From NCBI GenBank assembly GCA_036226585.1, contig CP108997.1, positions 4,898,001 through 4,962,000 on the forward strand: DNA of 64,000 bases. The letters are read 5' to 3'. The notes under the pieces are model-generated. The model had not been told where the DNA came from. It saw nothing but the letters and a program-made list of their open reading frames with translations, and did not search any database. The DNA comes from Streptomyces sp. NBC_00708. Its GTDB lineage: Bacteria; Actinomycetota; Actinomycetes; Streptomycetales; Streptomycetaceae. The first letter of the stretch is position 1. Every line of letters begins with the position of its first letter. The position numbers and the translations under genes are program-made. This document shows positions 44,291-53,262 of the stretch, piece by piece.

Positions 44291-44487
44291 GGGGGTCCGG
44301 CGATTGAGGGGCGGCGTCGCGGGGCCGGGCACGCACTCCCCCAAGCTCTCGGCTTCGCTCGAGCAGGGAGGGACCCCCTCCGGCGTTGTCGTCAATCACC
44401 ATGGCTCCGCCATGCCTCAATCCTCCGCCTTGCAGCTGCACGCACCCGGCCCCGCTCCTTCTCCCGCCCCTCAATCGCCGGACCCCC
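44291..44487. mobile_element. MITE-like element with 24-bp terminal inverted repeats
   Basis: The ends, GGGGGTCCGGCGATTGAGGG... (44291-44314) and its exact complement (44464-44487), are perfect 24-bp inverted repeats, or 25 bp with one flanking A/T. TAA flanks both sides (44288-44290 and 44488-44490), consistent with a 3-bp target duplication. The 197-bp interior has no gene; it contains a CTCTCGGCTTCGCTCGAGCAG hairpin-type repeat frequent in Streptomyces and CATGGCTCCGCCATG. It separates the TetR and diiron genes. Confidence 0.6.
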
Positions 44488-44502
44488 TAAGGGCTGCCAC
44501 CG

Positions 44503-45438
44503 CTAGGCCAGCAGGCCCGAGCTCTTCCACAGCCTGCGCCCCACCCCGTTCAGGACGCCGATGTCCTCGAAGAAGTCGGTCAGCCGCTTGGCCCCCGTCT
44601 GCATGACCTCGGCGCGGTGGCCGCTGGCCCGCACCTGGGCGACGGCCTCGTGGCGGTTCAGGCCGACGTTCTCGTACACCTGCGGGTTGACGAAGCAGAC
44701 GGAGAAGACGCGGGCGGCCTGTCCGCAGCTGACGCGGGCCAGTTCGCGTTCCCAGCGGGGCGCGGTCACCATCTGGCGGCGCAGCTCCTCGCGGGCGTAG
44801 CGGACGTGCCGGGCCTCCTCGATGACGTGGATGCGGGTCACGCCGCGCACCAGGGGCTGGACGCGCTCGTCGGGGAAGGTCAGCCGCTGCATCCAGTCGA
44901 GGATCTCCTCGCCGAGCAGCGTCCCGGCGAACGAACCGGGCGTCGTGGACACGCTTTTGAGGACGCGCGCCATGTTGTGGTACCTGCGCGGAACGGCGTA
45001 CGTGGGCCCGTCGCCCCAGGTGATCATGCGGCCGAACATCATCGAGTGCCGGCACTCGTCGGCGATCTCGGTGAGCGCGTAGCGGACATGGCTGCTGGTC
45101 GCGGGCTTGTCGTAGATGTGCCGTACGAGCAGCTGCATGAGGATGATCTCGAACCAGATGCCGAGCGAGGCCAGCGAGGCCGCCTCGTGGCGGGCCAGTT
45201 CGAGCCGCTGGTCGTGGGACATGCGCTTCCACAACGGGGTGTCGTAGAGGGAGATCAGCTCCGGCGGCCAGAACCACTTGCCGTCCTCGGGCAGGGTGTC
45301 CCAGTCGAGTTCCTTGTCCGGGTCGAAGGAGTGCTTGGCCGAGGCCTCCAGCAGCCGTTCCGCGATCTGTTCGCGGCCGCGCAGCGGGCCGAGTGCGTCG
45401 CGGAGTGTCTGCAGGTCGCTTTCGGAGACGGTCGTCAT
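44503..45438 (-). CDS. AurF-like diiron oxygenase
   Basis: A 311-residue helical protein with the carboxylate/His diiron ligand motifs of AurF-type N-oxygenases: LARHEAASLASLGIW (first Glu), EIADECRHSMMFG (ExxxxH) and IHVIEEARHVRYAREE (ExxRH). Such enzymes oxidise amines or C-H bonds using O2. The substrate is unknown. The ATG at 45438 has GAGGTG 9 nt upstream; an in-frame ATG lies 21 nt earlier. It is divergent from a second diiron-type protein and sits upstream of the TetR gene on the same strand. Confidence 0.85.
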   Translation of the reverse strand: MTTVSESDLQTLRDALGPLRGREQIAERLLEASAKHSFDPDKELDWDTLPEDGKWFWPPELISLYDTPLWKRMSHDQRLELARHEAASLASLGIWFEIILMQLLVRHIYDKPATSSHVRYALTEIADECRHSMMFGRMITWGDGPTYAVPRRYHNMARVLKSVSTTPGSFAGTLLGEEILDWMQRLTFPDERVQPLVRGVTRIHVIEEARHVRYAREELRRQMVTAPRWERELARVSCGQAARVFSVCFVNPQVYENVGLNRHEAVAQVRASGHRAEVMQTGAKRLTDFFEDIGVLNGVGRRLWKSSGLLA

Positions 45439-45616
45439 GGCTGGAGGCACCTCACACATGGGTTACCGGCGGTCACCCTTTATGAGACTGCTTGTCAGCA
45501 AGGCCGTCAATCCCTGCGGCACGACTTGTTGACCGGGCGTCTACCAACGTGTGAACCTGCCAACTGAGCGGGGAGCCCGCCGACTTCCCGGCATTCGCGA
45601 GGCGAAGGAGCCGTCC
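45439..45616. promoter_or_regulatory. Divergent promoter region of the two diiron genes
   Basis: CTTG-TCAG-CAAG (45491-45502) is a short inverted repeat between the divergent genes and a possible TetR site. TTGACC (45529-45534) and minus-strand TTGACG (45510-45505) are candidate -35 elements; neither has a clear -10. Confidence 0.35.
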
Positions 45617-46735
45617 GTGTCGACCCACGACCTCTACACCACCGCCCCCGACGAGCCGCTGTGGACGGTGCCCGCCACGGGGGCCGCCCGCTTCAGCTGG
45701 GACTACGACGACGGCCGCGAGCGCCTTCTCGCCCTCTACCAGAAGGGCAAGGACAAGCAGTGGGACGGCAACAAGCGTATCGACTGGAGCCTGGAGGTCG
45801 ACCCGTCCGACCCGCTCGGCACCCCCGACGAGGCGCTCACGCTGTACGGCACCCCGCACTGGGCGAAGATGACCGAGAAGGACCGGGGCGAGCTGCGCAA
45901 GCACTACACCGCCTGGCAGTTCAGCCAGTTCCTGCACGGCGAGCAGGGCGCGATGATCTGCGCCGCCCGCATCGTGGAGTCCGTCCCGGACCTGGACGCC
46001 AAGTTCTACTCCGCGACCCAGGCGATGGACGAGGCCCGGCACGCCGAGATCTACGGCCGGTTCCTGCACGAGAAGGTGCAGATGCTCTACCCGGTCAACG
46101 ACAGCCTCCAGGGCCTGCTCGGCGACACCCTGCGCGACTCCCGCTGGGACATGCCCTACCTCGGCATGCAGGTCCTCATCGAGGGCCTGGCGCTGGCGGC
46201 GTTCGGCATGATCCGCGACACCACGACCCGGCCGCTGCCCAAGCAGATCCTGGCGTACGTGATGCAGGACGAGGCGCGCCACGTCGCCTTCGGGCGGATG
46301 GCGCTGCGCGACTACTACAAGCAGCTCAGCGACGCGGAACGGCGCGAGCGCGAGGAGTTCGTCATCGAGGGCTGCTACCTGATGCGCGACCGGCTCAGCG
46401 GGGTCGAGGTCCTGGAGAACTTCGGCATCGGCAGGCAGGAGGCGAAGGACCTCTCGGAGCACTCCGAATTCCTCCAGCTCTTCCGTAAGCTGCTGTTCAG
46501 CCGGATCGTCCCGTGCGTCAAGGACATCGGCCTGTGGGGCGAACGGCTCCAGAAGGCGTACGTCGACATGGGCGTCCTCGAACTCGGCGACTCCAACCTG
46601 GACCTCCTCATGGCCCAGGACGAGGAGATAGCCGAGCAGCTGGACAAGGACCGCTTCGAGGCGGAGGAGCGGGAACGGGTGGCGGAAGTGGCCGAGGCGA
46701 TCGCGCAGGGCGGTGCGGGTGCGACGGAGTCCTGA
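45617..46735 (+). CDS. Ferritin-like diiron protein
   Basis: A 372-residue helical protein with two DEARH motifs (TQAMDEARHAEIYGRFL and YVMQDEARHVAFGRMAL) plus upstream Glu in FLHGEQGAMICA, giving a complete ferritin-like diiron site as in R2/monooxygenase relatives. The N-terminus has Trp/Tyr-rich segments. The substrate is unknown. It starts at GTG 45617 (VSTHDLYTT) with AAGGAG 7 nt upstream, although the frame is open to 45551. It is divergent from the AurF-like gene, so the two probably form one TetR-controlled oxidation system. Confidence 0.88.
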   Translation: MSTHDLYTTAPDEPLWTVPATGAARFSWDYDDGRERLLALYQKGKDKQWDGNKRIDWSLEVDPSDPLGTPDEALTLYGTPHWAKMTEKDRGELRKHYTAWQFSQFLHGEQGAMICAARIVESVPDLDAKFYSATQAMDEARHAEIYGRFLHEKVQMLYPVNDSLQGLLGDTLRDSRWDMPYLGMQVLIEGLALAAFGMIRDTTTRPLPKQILAYVMQDEARHVAFGRMALRDYYKQLSDAERREREEFVIEGCYLMRDRLSGVEVLENFGIGRQEAKDLSEHSEFLQLFRKLLFSRIVPCVKDIGLWGERLQKAYVDMGVLELGDSNLDLLMAQDEEIAEQLDKDRFEAEERERVAEVAEAIAQGGAGATES

Positions 46736-47765
46736 CGACGGGCGCGCGGCCGTCCACGCGGCGGTCTCCACCCGCCTCGCCCTCATGAGCGACCGCCGCA
46801 TCGGCGAGGCGGTCGCCGCGGCCGCCCCGCTGGGCTCGGGCATGGGCGGCAGGGCGGCCGGACTGGACGTCGACGGCACCCGGGTCTTCGTGAAGCGGGT
46901 GCCCCTGACCGACCTCGAACTGCGCCCCGGGAACATCCGGTCGACCGCCAACCACTTCGGGCTGCCGGTGTTCTACCAGTACGGGATCGGCTCCGCCGGA
47001 TTCGGAGCCTGGCGGGAACTGGCCGCGCACACCCTGACCACCCACTGGGTGCTCAGCGGCGCGCACCCCGATTTTCCCCTGATGTACCACTGGCGCGTGC
47101 TGCCCGACTCCCCGCCGCAGGGCTTCGTCGACGAGTTCGGCGGCATCGACGGAGCGGTGGCTCACTGGGAGGGCCACCCGGCCGTACGCGCGCGGCTGGA
47201 GGCCATCGGCCGGTCCGCCGCGAGCCTGGTCCTCTTCCTGGAACACGTGCCGCACACCCTGGGCGCCTGGCTGGCCGAGCGCCGCGAAGCCGCCGCACGG
47301 GGCGGCGAGGCCCCGCCGTTCGCCCGGCTCGACGAAGCCCTGGCCCGGGGCGCCGAGTTCATGAGCGCGCGGGGATTCGTCCACTTCGACGCGCACTTCC
47401 GCAACGTCCTGACCGACGGCCGGTCGGTCCGGTTCGCGGACTTCGGCCTGGCGCTCAGCACCGCCTTCGAACTCTCCGCCGAGGAGGCCGCGTTCCTGGC
47501 CGGGCACCTCGCGTACGACCGCCACTACGTCGCCGGCCATCTGCTGCGCCACCACCTGTCCGACGAGGTGCGCGACGCGGACTTCCTGCGCGCCTGGCTC
47601 GCGGGCGACCGCCCCGACGGCACAGCCCCGGAGGCCGCCGCGCTGCTCGACCACCACGCCCCCGCCGCCCTCGTCCTGGACGGCTTCCACCGCCGCCTGC
47701 TGACGGAGAGCAGGCGCACGCCGTACCCGTCCGCCGCGATCGACCGGGCGGCGGGGCGCCCGTAG
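46713..47765 (+). CDS. Protein kinase/phosphotransferase-like protein
   Basis: A 350-residue protein with a kinase-like fold: GTRVFVKRVPLTDLE carries the nucleotide lysine, GFVHFDAHFRNVL corresponds to the catalytic HxDxHxxN loop and VRFADFGLAL to DFG. This resembles aminoglycoside/choline-kinase-like small-molecule kinases as well as protein kinases, so the substrate is open. The frame begins at GTG 46713 inside the end of the diiron gene; GTG 46719 and ATG 46785 are alternatives. Overlap with the preceding gene suggests co-transcription. Confidence 0.8.
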   Translation: MRVRRSPDDGRAAVHAAVSTRLALMSDRRIGEAVAAAAPLGSGMGGRAAGLDVDGTRVFVKRVPLTDLELRPGNIRSTANHFGLPVFYQYGIGSAGFGAWRELAAHTLTTHWVLSGAHPDFPLMYHWRVLPDSPPQGFVDEFGGIDGAVAHWEGHPAVRARLEAIGRSAASLVLFLEHVPHTLGAWLAERREAAARGGEAPPFARLDEALARGAEFMSARGFVHFDAHFRNVLTDGRSVRFADFGLALSTAFELSAEEAAFLAGHLAYDRHYVAGHLLRHHLSDEVRDADFLRAWLAGDRPDGTAPEAAALLDHHAPAALVLDGFHRRLLTESRRTPYPSAAIDRAAGRP

Positions 47766-47900
47766 AGGGCGAGGGCCCCAGCCGGCCGGCGGGCGCAGGA
47801 CGGAGACGGGGCGGGGGTCGTTCAACGGCCGAAGAACCGCACGGCGGCGCCCGCGGACCTCACCCGGGCAGGCCCCGGAAGCGGTGTCGTGGCCATGCCG

Positions 47901-47906
47901 TAGCTT
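47901..47906 (+). promoter_or_regulatory. Candidate -10 box, leaderless
   Basis: TAGCTT ends 7 nt before the ATG at 47914; there is no ribosome site and no clear -35. Confidence 0.35.
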
Positions 47907-47913
47907 GGGCGGC

Positions 47914-48768
47914 ATGACCACGCCCCCGCCCCCGCAGGGTCCGTACGGTGTGCCCCAGGGCCCCTACGGGCCGCCGCAGCCCCAGCCGAATCCGTACGCC
48001 CAGCAGCCGGTGCCCGGACAGCAGCAACCCTACGGGTACCCGCAGGGGCCGGCGCCCCAGCCCTGGGGCACGGTGCCCGGCGGACCGGGGTTCCCGCCGC
48101 CGCGGCGGACCCGGACGGGCCTGATCGTGGGGGTCGTCGTCGGGGCGCTCGTGGTGGCGGGCGGGGTCGCCTTCGGGGTCTCCCGGCTGATGGGCGCGGC
48201 GGACGACGGCAAGCTGCCGGGGACCGGTGGGTTCCCGGCGGCCGAGTACAGGCTGACCGTGCCGAAGACGCTGCTGAACGGCGAGTACACCCTTCACGCG
48301 GACACCTCGGCGACGGACGGCAAGGACATCGAGGAGACGTACGACCCGTCCATCCGCGACGCGAAGGCGGTGGTCACGCAGTACACCTCGAAGAGCGGCG
48401 GCACGGTGGTCGTCTCCGGCATGTGGGGGCGCATCAAGTCCCCGGAGTTCTCCCGCGACAAGATCCTGGAGGGGGCCGCCGAGGCCGACGGGATGACCGT
48501 GGCCGTGCCCGCCCGGGAGTTCACCCCCGAGGGCTACGGGATCACCGTCTCCTGCGAGGTCGTCCGGTCGAAGGAGGACGGGATCGGCAGCAACACCCTG
48601 CCGATGTGCGCGTGGGGCGACGACAACACCGCCTCCTTCGTCGCCGTCGTCACCGCCGAGACCGCGCTCATGGACCCCGACGAGGTCGATCTCGCCGAGG
48701 CGGCCCGACAGGCCGCGCAGGTCCGCAAGGAGATGCGCAAGCCGATCGGTGCCGGCACGGCGGGCTGA
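47914..48768 (+). CDS. Pro/Gly-rich membrane-anchored protein of unknown function
   Basis: A 284-residue protein. The first 65 residues are a Pro/Gln/Tyr/Gly-rich cytoplasmic segment (PQGPYGVPQGPYGPP). One membrane helix follows (TGLIVGVVVGALVVAGGVAF, about 68-88) and then an extracytoplasmic domain (about 100-270) with AEYRLTVPKTLLNGEYTL, TSKSGGTVVVSGMWG and AREFTPEGYGITVSCEVV. This is a common Streptomyces layout with no known function. It converges with a small lipoprotein gene. Confidence 0.8.
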   Translation: MTTPPPPQGPYGVPQGPYGPPQPQPNPYAQQPVPGQQQPYGYPQGPAPQPWGTVPGGPGFPPPRRTRTGLIVGVVVGALVVAGGVAFGVSRLMGAADDGKLPGTGGFPAAEYRLTVPKTLLNGEYTLHADTSATDGKDIEETYDPSIRDAKAVVTQYTSKSGGTVVVSGMWGRIKSPEFSRDKILEGAAEADGMTVAVPAREFTPEGYGITVSCEVVRSKEDGIGSNTLPMCAWGDDNTASFVAVVTAETALMDPDEVDLAEAARQAAQVRKEMRKPIGAGTAG

Positions 48769-48774
48769 TCACCC

Positions 48775-48810
48775 CGGGAGGCCCCTCAGCGGGAGGCCCC
48801 TCACCGGGAG
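48775..48810. repeat. Short tandem repeat CGGGAGGCCCCTCA x2
   Basis: Two 14-bp copies (48775-48788 and 48790-48803) with a 15-bp period and a partial third copy (48805-48810) lie between convergent genes. Confidence 0.5.
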
Positions 48811-48818
48811 ATCTCGCC

Positions 48819-49124
48819 CTACTGGGAGACCTCGATGATCTTCCCGTCCTTGTCCAGGCTGTGCTCGTTCCAGTACGTCCACCACTTGTCGTCGACGTGC
48901 TTCGGGACCTTGCCCTCGGGGTAGCGGGCGTATCCCTTGGGCGGCTCCTCGCCGTCCTTGACGCACGCGCTGCCCGTGCTGCCGACGTACAGCACCGGGT
49001 ACTCGCCGCCGGAGCACACCGCGTCCGCCGTCGAGCAGGCGGACGTGAGCAGCGCGAGGACCGCGCTGCCGGCGGCGAGGGCGGCGGTGGTCCGCAGGGG
49101 ACGGGGACGACGGGTCGTGCGCAT
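48819..49124 (-). CDS. Small secreted lipoprotein (SCO0607 family)
   Basis: A 101-residue lipoprotein: signal sequence with lipobox LTSAC (about residues 26-30), then CSGGEYPVLYVGSTGSACV and a KHVDDKWWTYWNEHSLDKDGK C-terminus. It matches the short Streptomyces lipoproteins annotated as the SCO0607 family. It is predicted to be anchored outside the membrane; function unknown. GGAG lies 8 nt before the ATG. A TGAGTAC/GTACTCA palindrome is 65 bp upstream. Confidence 0.85.
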   Translation of the reverse strand: MRTTRRPRPLRTTAALAAGSAVLALLTSACSTADAVCSGGEYPVLYVGSTGSACVKDGEEPPKGYARYPEGKVPKHVDDKWWTYWNEHSLDKDGKIIEVSQ

Positions 49125-49188
49125 CGTGACACTCCTTCAGGGGGTGGCTGTCGGAGTCAAGGCTGCCGTGCCGGGGGCGGCGCCGCCC

Positions 49189-49204
49189 TGAGTACACGTA
49201 CTCA
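49189..49204. promoter_or_regulatory. TGAGTAC-AC-GTACTCA palindrome
   Basis: Perfect 7-bp arms (49189-49195 and 49198-49204) with a 2-bp centre lie upstream of the lipoprotein gene and overlap the amidase stop codon. It is a candidate operator; the regulator is unknown. Confidence 0.5.
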
Positions 49205-50335
49205 TCCACGAGGTCCGCGTACGTGTGCGAACGGCTCACCCGACGTCCACAGAGCACGTTCCACCGCCCCCGCCGCGCCCAGGAGTTCGGCGTCCCGCCC
49301 CCGGTCCGCCACCAGCTGGAGGCCGACCGGGCAGCCGTCCGCCGTGAAGCCGGCGGGCACGCTCGCCGCCGGATGCCCGCTCAGGTTGAACGCCCAGGTC
49401 AGCGCCGTCGAGAAGGTGTCGCCCGGACCCTCGTGGCCGTGCGGGCGGTTGGGCGTGGCGGGGGTCAGAAGCAGGGGCGTGCGGGCGAAGAGGGCGTCCA
49501 GGCGGCGGCCGTTCTCCTCGCGCACCTCCGCCTCCGGCGGGGCGACGTGCCCGCCGCGCACCGCCTGCCAGGCCGCGGCCGGGTCGAGCAGAGCGCAGCG
49601 GCCCCCGGCGAGCCGCACCACCCCGGCCGCCTCCAGCCGCCGCACCGCGCCCCGCACCACGGCGGCCACCTCCGGTTCGGTGTCCGCGAACCCGAGGTCC
49701 GGGCTGTAGGCGGCGGACAGCGGCAGCGACGGGGCGGCCGGGACGTAGTCGTCGAGCACGCAGCGCAGATACGTCTCCGCTCCGGCCGCCGATGCCGCCA
49801 GCACCCCGGCCGACGCGAGTCCCGACCGGTCCGGCGAGGGCAGCAGCCCGTTCGTCGTCTTCAGCCCGAACACCCCGCACCAGGCGGCCGGGATGCGCAC
49901 CGACCCCGCCCCGTCGCTTCCGGTCGCCAGCGGCACCAGGCCCGCCCCGACCGCAGCCGCCGAGCCCGCCGACGAACCGCCCGGAGTCCGGTCCGGGCGC
50001 CAGGGGTTGACCGTCCGGCCATGGGCCCCGAGCCCCCAGGTCTGCCAGGCGGTCCCCGGACCGGGTACGGAGGCCGAGCCGACCGGGACGCCGCCGGCCG
50101 CGATCAGCCGGCGGGACGCGTACGAGCGGAGGCCGGTGCGGCCCTTCACCGCGAAGGGTAGCCCCGCCAGGGGGAGCCGGGACGCGGCCGGGAGCCGGGC
50201 GAGCGCGTCCTCGTGCCAGACGTCGAGGAAGGCACACAGCTCCGGGTCCGCGCGGTCGATCGCGGCCAGCACCGCGCGCAGCTTCAAGCGCATGTCCCCG
50301 CTCGTGTCCCCGCGCACGTCCCCGTAAGCCGTCAC
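49202..50335 (-). CDS. Amidase signature family hydrolase
   Basis: A 377-residue enzyme, shorter than typical 450-500 residue amidases, with the Ser-cisSer-Lys triad visible: Lys in PFAVKGRTG, the Ser-rich [14 protein letters not shown], and the nucleophile Ser in [16 protein letters not shown]. It hydrolyses amide bonds, substrate unknown. The gene follows the penicillin-binding protein with a 4-nt gap on the same strand and may share its transcript. The shortness is in the C-terminal part; both active-site segments are intact. Confidence 0.88.
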   Translation of the reverse strand: MTAYGDVRGDTSGDMRLKLRAVLAAIDRADPELCAFLDVWHEDALARLPAASRLPLAGLPFAVKGRTGLRSYASRRLIAAGGVPVGSASVPGPGTAWQTWGLGAHGRTVNPWRPDRTPGGSSAGSAAAVGAGLVPLATGSDGAGSVRIPAAWCGVFGLKTTNGLLPSPDRSGLASAGVLAASAAGAETYLRCVLDDYVPAAPSLPLSAAYSPDLGFADTEPEVAAVVRGAVRRLEAAGVVRLAGGRCALLDPAAAWQAVRGGHVAPPEAEVREENGRRLDALFARTPLLLTPATPNRPHGHEGPGDTFSTALTWAFNLSGHPAASVPAGFTADGCPVGLQLVADRGRDAELLGAAGAVERALWTSGEPFAHVRGPRG

Positions 50336-50339
50336 CGGC

Positions 50340-51797
50340 TCAGTCTTCCAGGGCCGCCTCCATTACGGCACGGGCGATCGGGGCCGCGCTGCCGCCGCCG
50401 CTGATGTCGGCGCGGTCGGCCTCGGCGTCCTCGACGACCACGGCGACCGCCACCGCCGGGCGGGCCGCGCCGTCCGCCTGCGCCCAGGAGATGAACCAGG
50501 CATAGGGCAGGTCGGAGTTGTCGACGCCGTGCTGGGCGGTGCCCGTCTTGCCGCCGACCGTCGCCCCGTCGATCGCCGCGTTGGTGCCCGTACCGTCCTG
50601 GACGACGTCCACCATCATCTGCCGCAGTCGCATCGCCGTCATCGGGTTCATCGCCCGACGGTACGAGCGCGACCCCGTGGTGTGCACCGTGGACCCGTCG
50701 TGCTTGGTCGTCCGCTCCACCAGATGCGGGTACATCAGCTCCCCGCCGTTGGCGACCGCCGCCGCGACCATCGCCATCTGGAGCGGGGTCGCCGTGGTGT
50801 CGAACTGGCCGATCGAGGACTGCGCCAGCTGGTCGTCGCTCATCTCCGTGTCGAAATTGCTCTTCGCCACCCCGGACGGGACCCGCAGCCCCGTGTCGTT
50901 GAAGCCGAACCGCTCGGCCGCCGCCACCATCCCGTCGAGCCCGACCTCCACCCCCAGATGCGCCATCACCGTGTTGCAGGAGACCCGGACCGCGTCGGCC
51001 AGCGACGCCTTCTCGCAGCCGCGCGACTCGTTGGGCAGCACGGTCGAGGTGCCCGGCAGCACGTACGGGGACGGGGTGTCGGTCTCCGCGTCCGGATCGG
51101 TGACGACCTCCGCGTCCAGCGCCGCCGCCGCCGTCACGATCTTGAACGTGGAGCCGGGCGGATAGGTCTGCCGGATCGCCCGGTTGAGCATGGGCCTGCT
51201 GTCCGCCGCGTTCAGCTGCCGCCAGGCGTCGGTGACGGACGAGCCGGTCCCGGACAGCCGCTCGGGGTCGTACGAGGGGGTGGAGACCAGGGCCAGGACG
51301 CGCCCCGTGGCCGGCTCGACGGCCGCGACCGCGCCCCGCCGGTTGCCCAGCCCCTCGTACGCGGCGCGCTGCATCGCGTCCCGGACCGTGGTGACGACGT
51401 CCCCGCCCGGCTGCCGGCTCCGGCTGACCTCGCCCCACAGCGGGAGCGGGGCGAGCAGCGGATCGGTGCCCGAGAGGATCTCGTCCTCGGCGTTCTCGAT
51501 GAACGTGGTGCCGTACGTCTGCGAGGCGTACCCGGTCACCGGCGCGTACAGCGGCCCGTAGCGGTAGGTCCGCTCGTACGCCAGCTGCTCGCCGGTGTTC
51601 TTCGAGCCGGTGACGGGCCGGCCGTCGACCAGGATGCTGCCGCGCGGCTCGTCGTAACGGGCGATGGTGGTACGCCGGTTGGCCGGGTTGTCGTCCAGCT
51701 CGTCGGCCTCGAAGACCTGGACGCGGGCGGCGTTCGCCAGCAGCGCCACGAGCAGCAGCAGACAGAACGCGGCGGCGTGCCGGATGTAGCGGATCAC
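50340..51797 (-). CDS. Penicillin-binding protein (class B, PBP2/FtsI-like transpeptidase)
   Basis: A 485-residue transpeptidase: one N-terminal membrane helix ([20 protein letters not shown]), a dimerisation domain with [16 protein letters not shown], and a catalytic domain with SxxK in [16 protein letters not shown], SxN in [10 protein letters not shown] and KTG in [11 protein letters not shown]. It cross-links peptidoglycan. Its start overlaps the FtsW/RodA stop (ATGA), so the two form a SEDS-bPBP synthase pair, probably for a non-essential septal or spore-wall role because Streptomyces have several such pairs (inference). Confidence 0.93.
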   Translation of the reverse strand: MIRYIRHAAAFCLLLLVALLANAARVQVFEADELDDNPANRRTTIARYDEPRGSILVDGRPVTGSKNTGEQLAYERTYRYGPLYAPVTGYASQTYGTTFIENAEDEILSGTDPLLAPLPLWGEVSRSRQPGGDVVTTVRDAMQRAAYEGLGNRRGAVAAVEPATGRVLALVSTPSYDPERLSGTGSSVTDAWRQLNAADSRPMLNRAIRQTYPPGSTFKIVTAAAALDAEVVTDPDAETDTPSPYVLPGTSTVLPNESRGCEKASLADAVRVSCNTVMAHLGVEVGLDGMVAAAERFGFNDTGLRVPSGVAKSNFDTEMSDDQLAQSSIGQFDTTATPLQMAMVAAAVANGGELMYPHLVERTTKHDGSTVHTTGSRSYRRAMNPMTAMRLRQMMVDVVQDGTGTNAAIDGATVGGKTGTAQHGVDNSDLPYAWFISWAQADGAARPAVAVAVVVEDAEADRADISGGGSAAPIARAVMEAALED

Positions 51798-53191
51798 CGC
51801 TCGCCCTCCGCGCCGGGCCGCTTTGTCGGGACCGAGGCCACGATCCCCGTCTCCACGTCGTCCGGCGCGGGTCTGCGGGCGAGATCGCTGACCCGGATCA
51901 GCAGCGCCACGATGATCCAGTTGGTGACCACGGACGACCCGCCCTGCGCCAGGAACGGCATCGCCATCCCGGTCAGCGGGATCAGCCCCATCACTCCGCC
52001 CGCGATCACGAAGACCTGGAGCGCCAGGATCGAGGCGAGGCCGATCGAGAGCAGCCGCCCGAACGCGTCGCGCAGGGCGAGCCCGGCCCGGTATCCGCGC
52101 GCGACCAGCAGCGCGTAGAGCAGGAAGACCGCGGTCAGACCGGCGTACCCCAGCTCCTCGCCGGCCGTCGCCAGGATGAAGTCGGACTTGGCGGCGAACC
52201 CGATCAGGACGGAGTGGCCGAGCCCGAGCCCCGTACCGAGCATCCCGCCGGCCGCGAAGGCGAACAGTGACTGGGCGAGCTGTCCGGGCCCGCGTCCGGC
52301 GTCGATCGAGGCGAACGGATCGAGCCAGTCCTGCACCCGGCTGTGGACATGCGGTTCGAACGAGCCGACGACGAACGCGCCGACCGCCGCGAGCAGCAGC
52401 CCCACCGCGATCCAGCCCCGCCGCCCGGTCGCCACGTACAGCAGGATCACGAACAGCCCGAAGAACAGCAGCGAGGTGCCGAGGTCCCGTTCCAGGACCA
52501 GGACGCCCACGCTGAGCAGCCAGATCGCCACGATCGGGCCGAGCACCCGCCCGGTGGGCAGCTGGAGCTTCCAGACCTTGCGGCCGGTGTACGCGAGGGC
52601 GTTGCTGTTGGCCGCGAGGTAGGCGGCGAAGAACACCGCGAGCAGGATCTTGGCGAACTCGCCGGGCTGGAAGGAGAACCCGCCGATCCTGATCCAGATC
52701 TTCGCCCCGTTCACCGCCGGGAAGAAGATCGGCACGATCATCAGGACCAGGGCGGCGGCGACCGAGAGATACGCGTAGCGCTGGAGCACCCGGTGGTCGC
52801 GCAGGAGCACCACGACCGCGATGAAGAAGGCGACGCCGATCGTGGACCAGATCAGCTGGGTCGTCGCCGCCCGGTCGCCCGGGGTCTCCAGGTCCAGCCG
52901 GTAGATCAGCACCAGACCGAGCCCGTTGAGCAGGACGGCGATGGGCAGCAGCAGCGGATCGGCGTACGGGGCGCGGAGGCGGACCGCGAGATGGGCCAGC
53001 AGCGCGAGCAGCCCGAGACCGCCGCCGTATCCCGCGACATCGGGCGGGACCGCGTCGTCGTGGGCCAGACCGACCGCGGCGTAGCCGTAGACGGAGATGA
53101 GGACGGCCCCGATGAGGAGCGAGAGTTCCACGCCGCGCCGCCGGGGCAGGCGCAGCTCGGGCGGGGGTGCGTCCGCCGTCGATGCGGTCAT
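51794..53191 (-). CDS. FtsW/RodA/SpoVE SEDS-family protein
   Basis: A 465-residue polytopic membrane protein with about ten hydrophobic helices. SEDS motifs seen are NGAKIWIRIGGFSFQPGEFAK, VLERDLGTSLLFFGLF and GLIPLTGMAMPFLAQGGSS. SEDS proteins polymerise glycan from lipid II and partner with the PBP encoded immediately after. The start is at ATG 53191; an ATG 9 nt earlier is also possible. A histidine kinase gene ends 71 nt upstream on the same strand, so the operon may begin with the kinase. Confidence 0.92.
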   Translation of the reverse strand: MTASTADAPPPELRLPRRRGVELSLLIGAVLISVYGYAAVGLAHDDAVPPDVAGYGGGLGLLALLAHLAVRLRAPYADPLLLPIAVLLNGLGLVLIYRLDLETPGDRAATTQLIWSTIGVAFFIAVVVLLRDHRVLQRYAYLSVAAALVLMIVPIFFPAVNGAKIWIRIGGFSFQPGEFAKILLAVFFAAYLAANSNALAYTGRKVWKLQLPTGRVLGPIVAIWLLSVGVLVLERDLGTSLLFFGLFVILLYVATGRRGWIAVGLLLAAVGAFVVGSFEPHVHSRVQDWLDPFASIDAGRGPGQLAQSLFAFAAGGMLGTGLGLGHSVLIGFAAKSDFILATAGEELGYAGLTAVFLLYALLVARGYRAGLALRDAFGRLLSIGLASILALQVFVIAGGVMGLIPLTGMAMPFLAQGGSSVVTNWIIVALLIRVSDLARRPAPDDVETGIVASVPTKRPGAEGER

Positions 53192-53262
53192 GCCCCGCAA
53201 CGTAGCAAGAGGCGGGGGTTATGTCGGTTATGTCACGTGCGGAGGCGGCGCGTACGGGCGGC

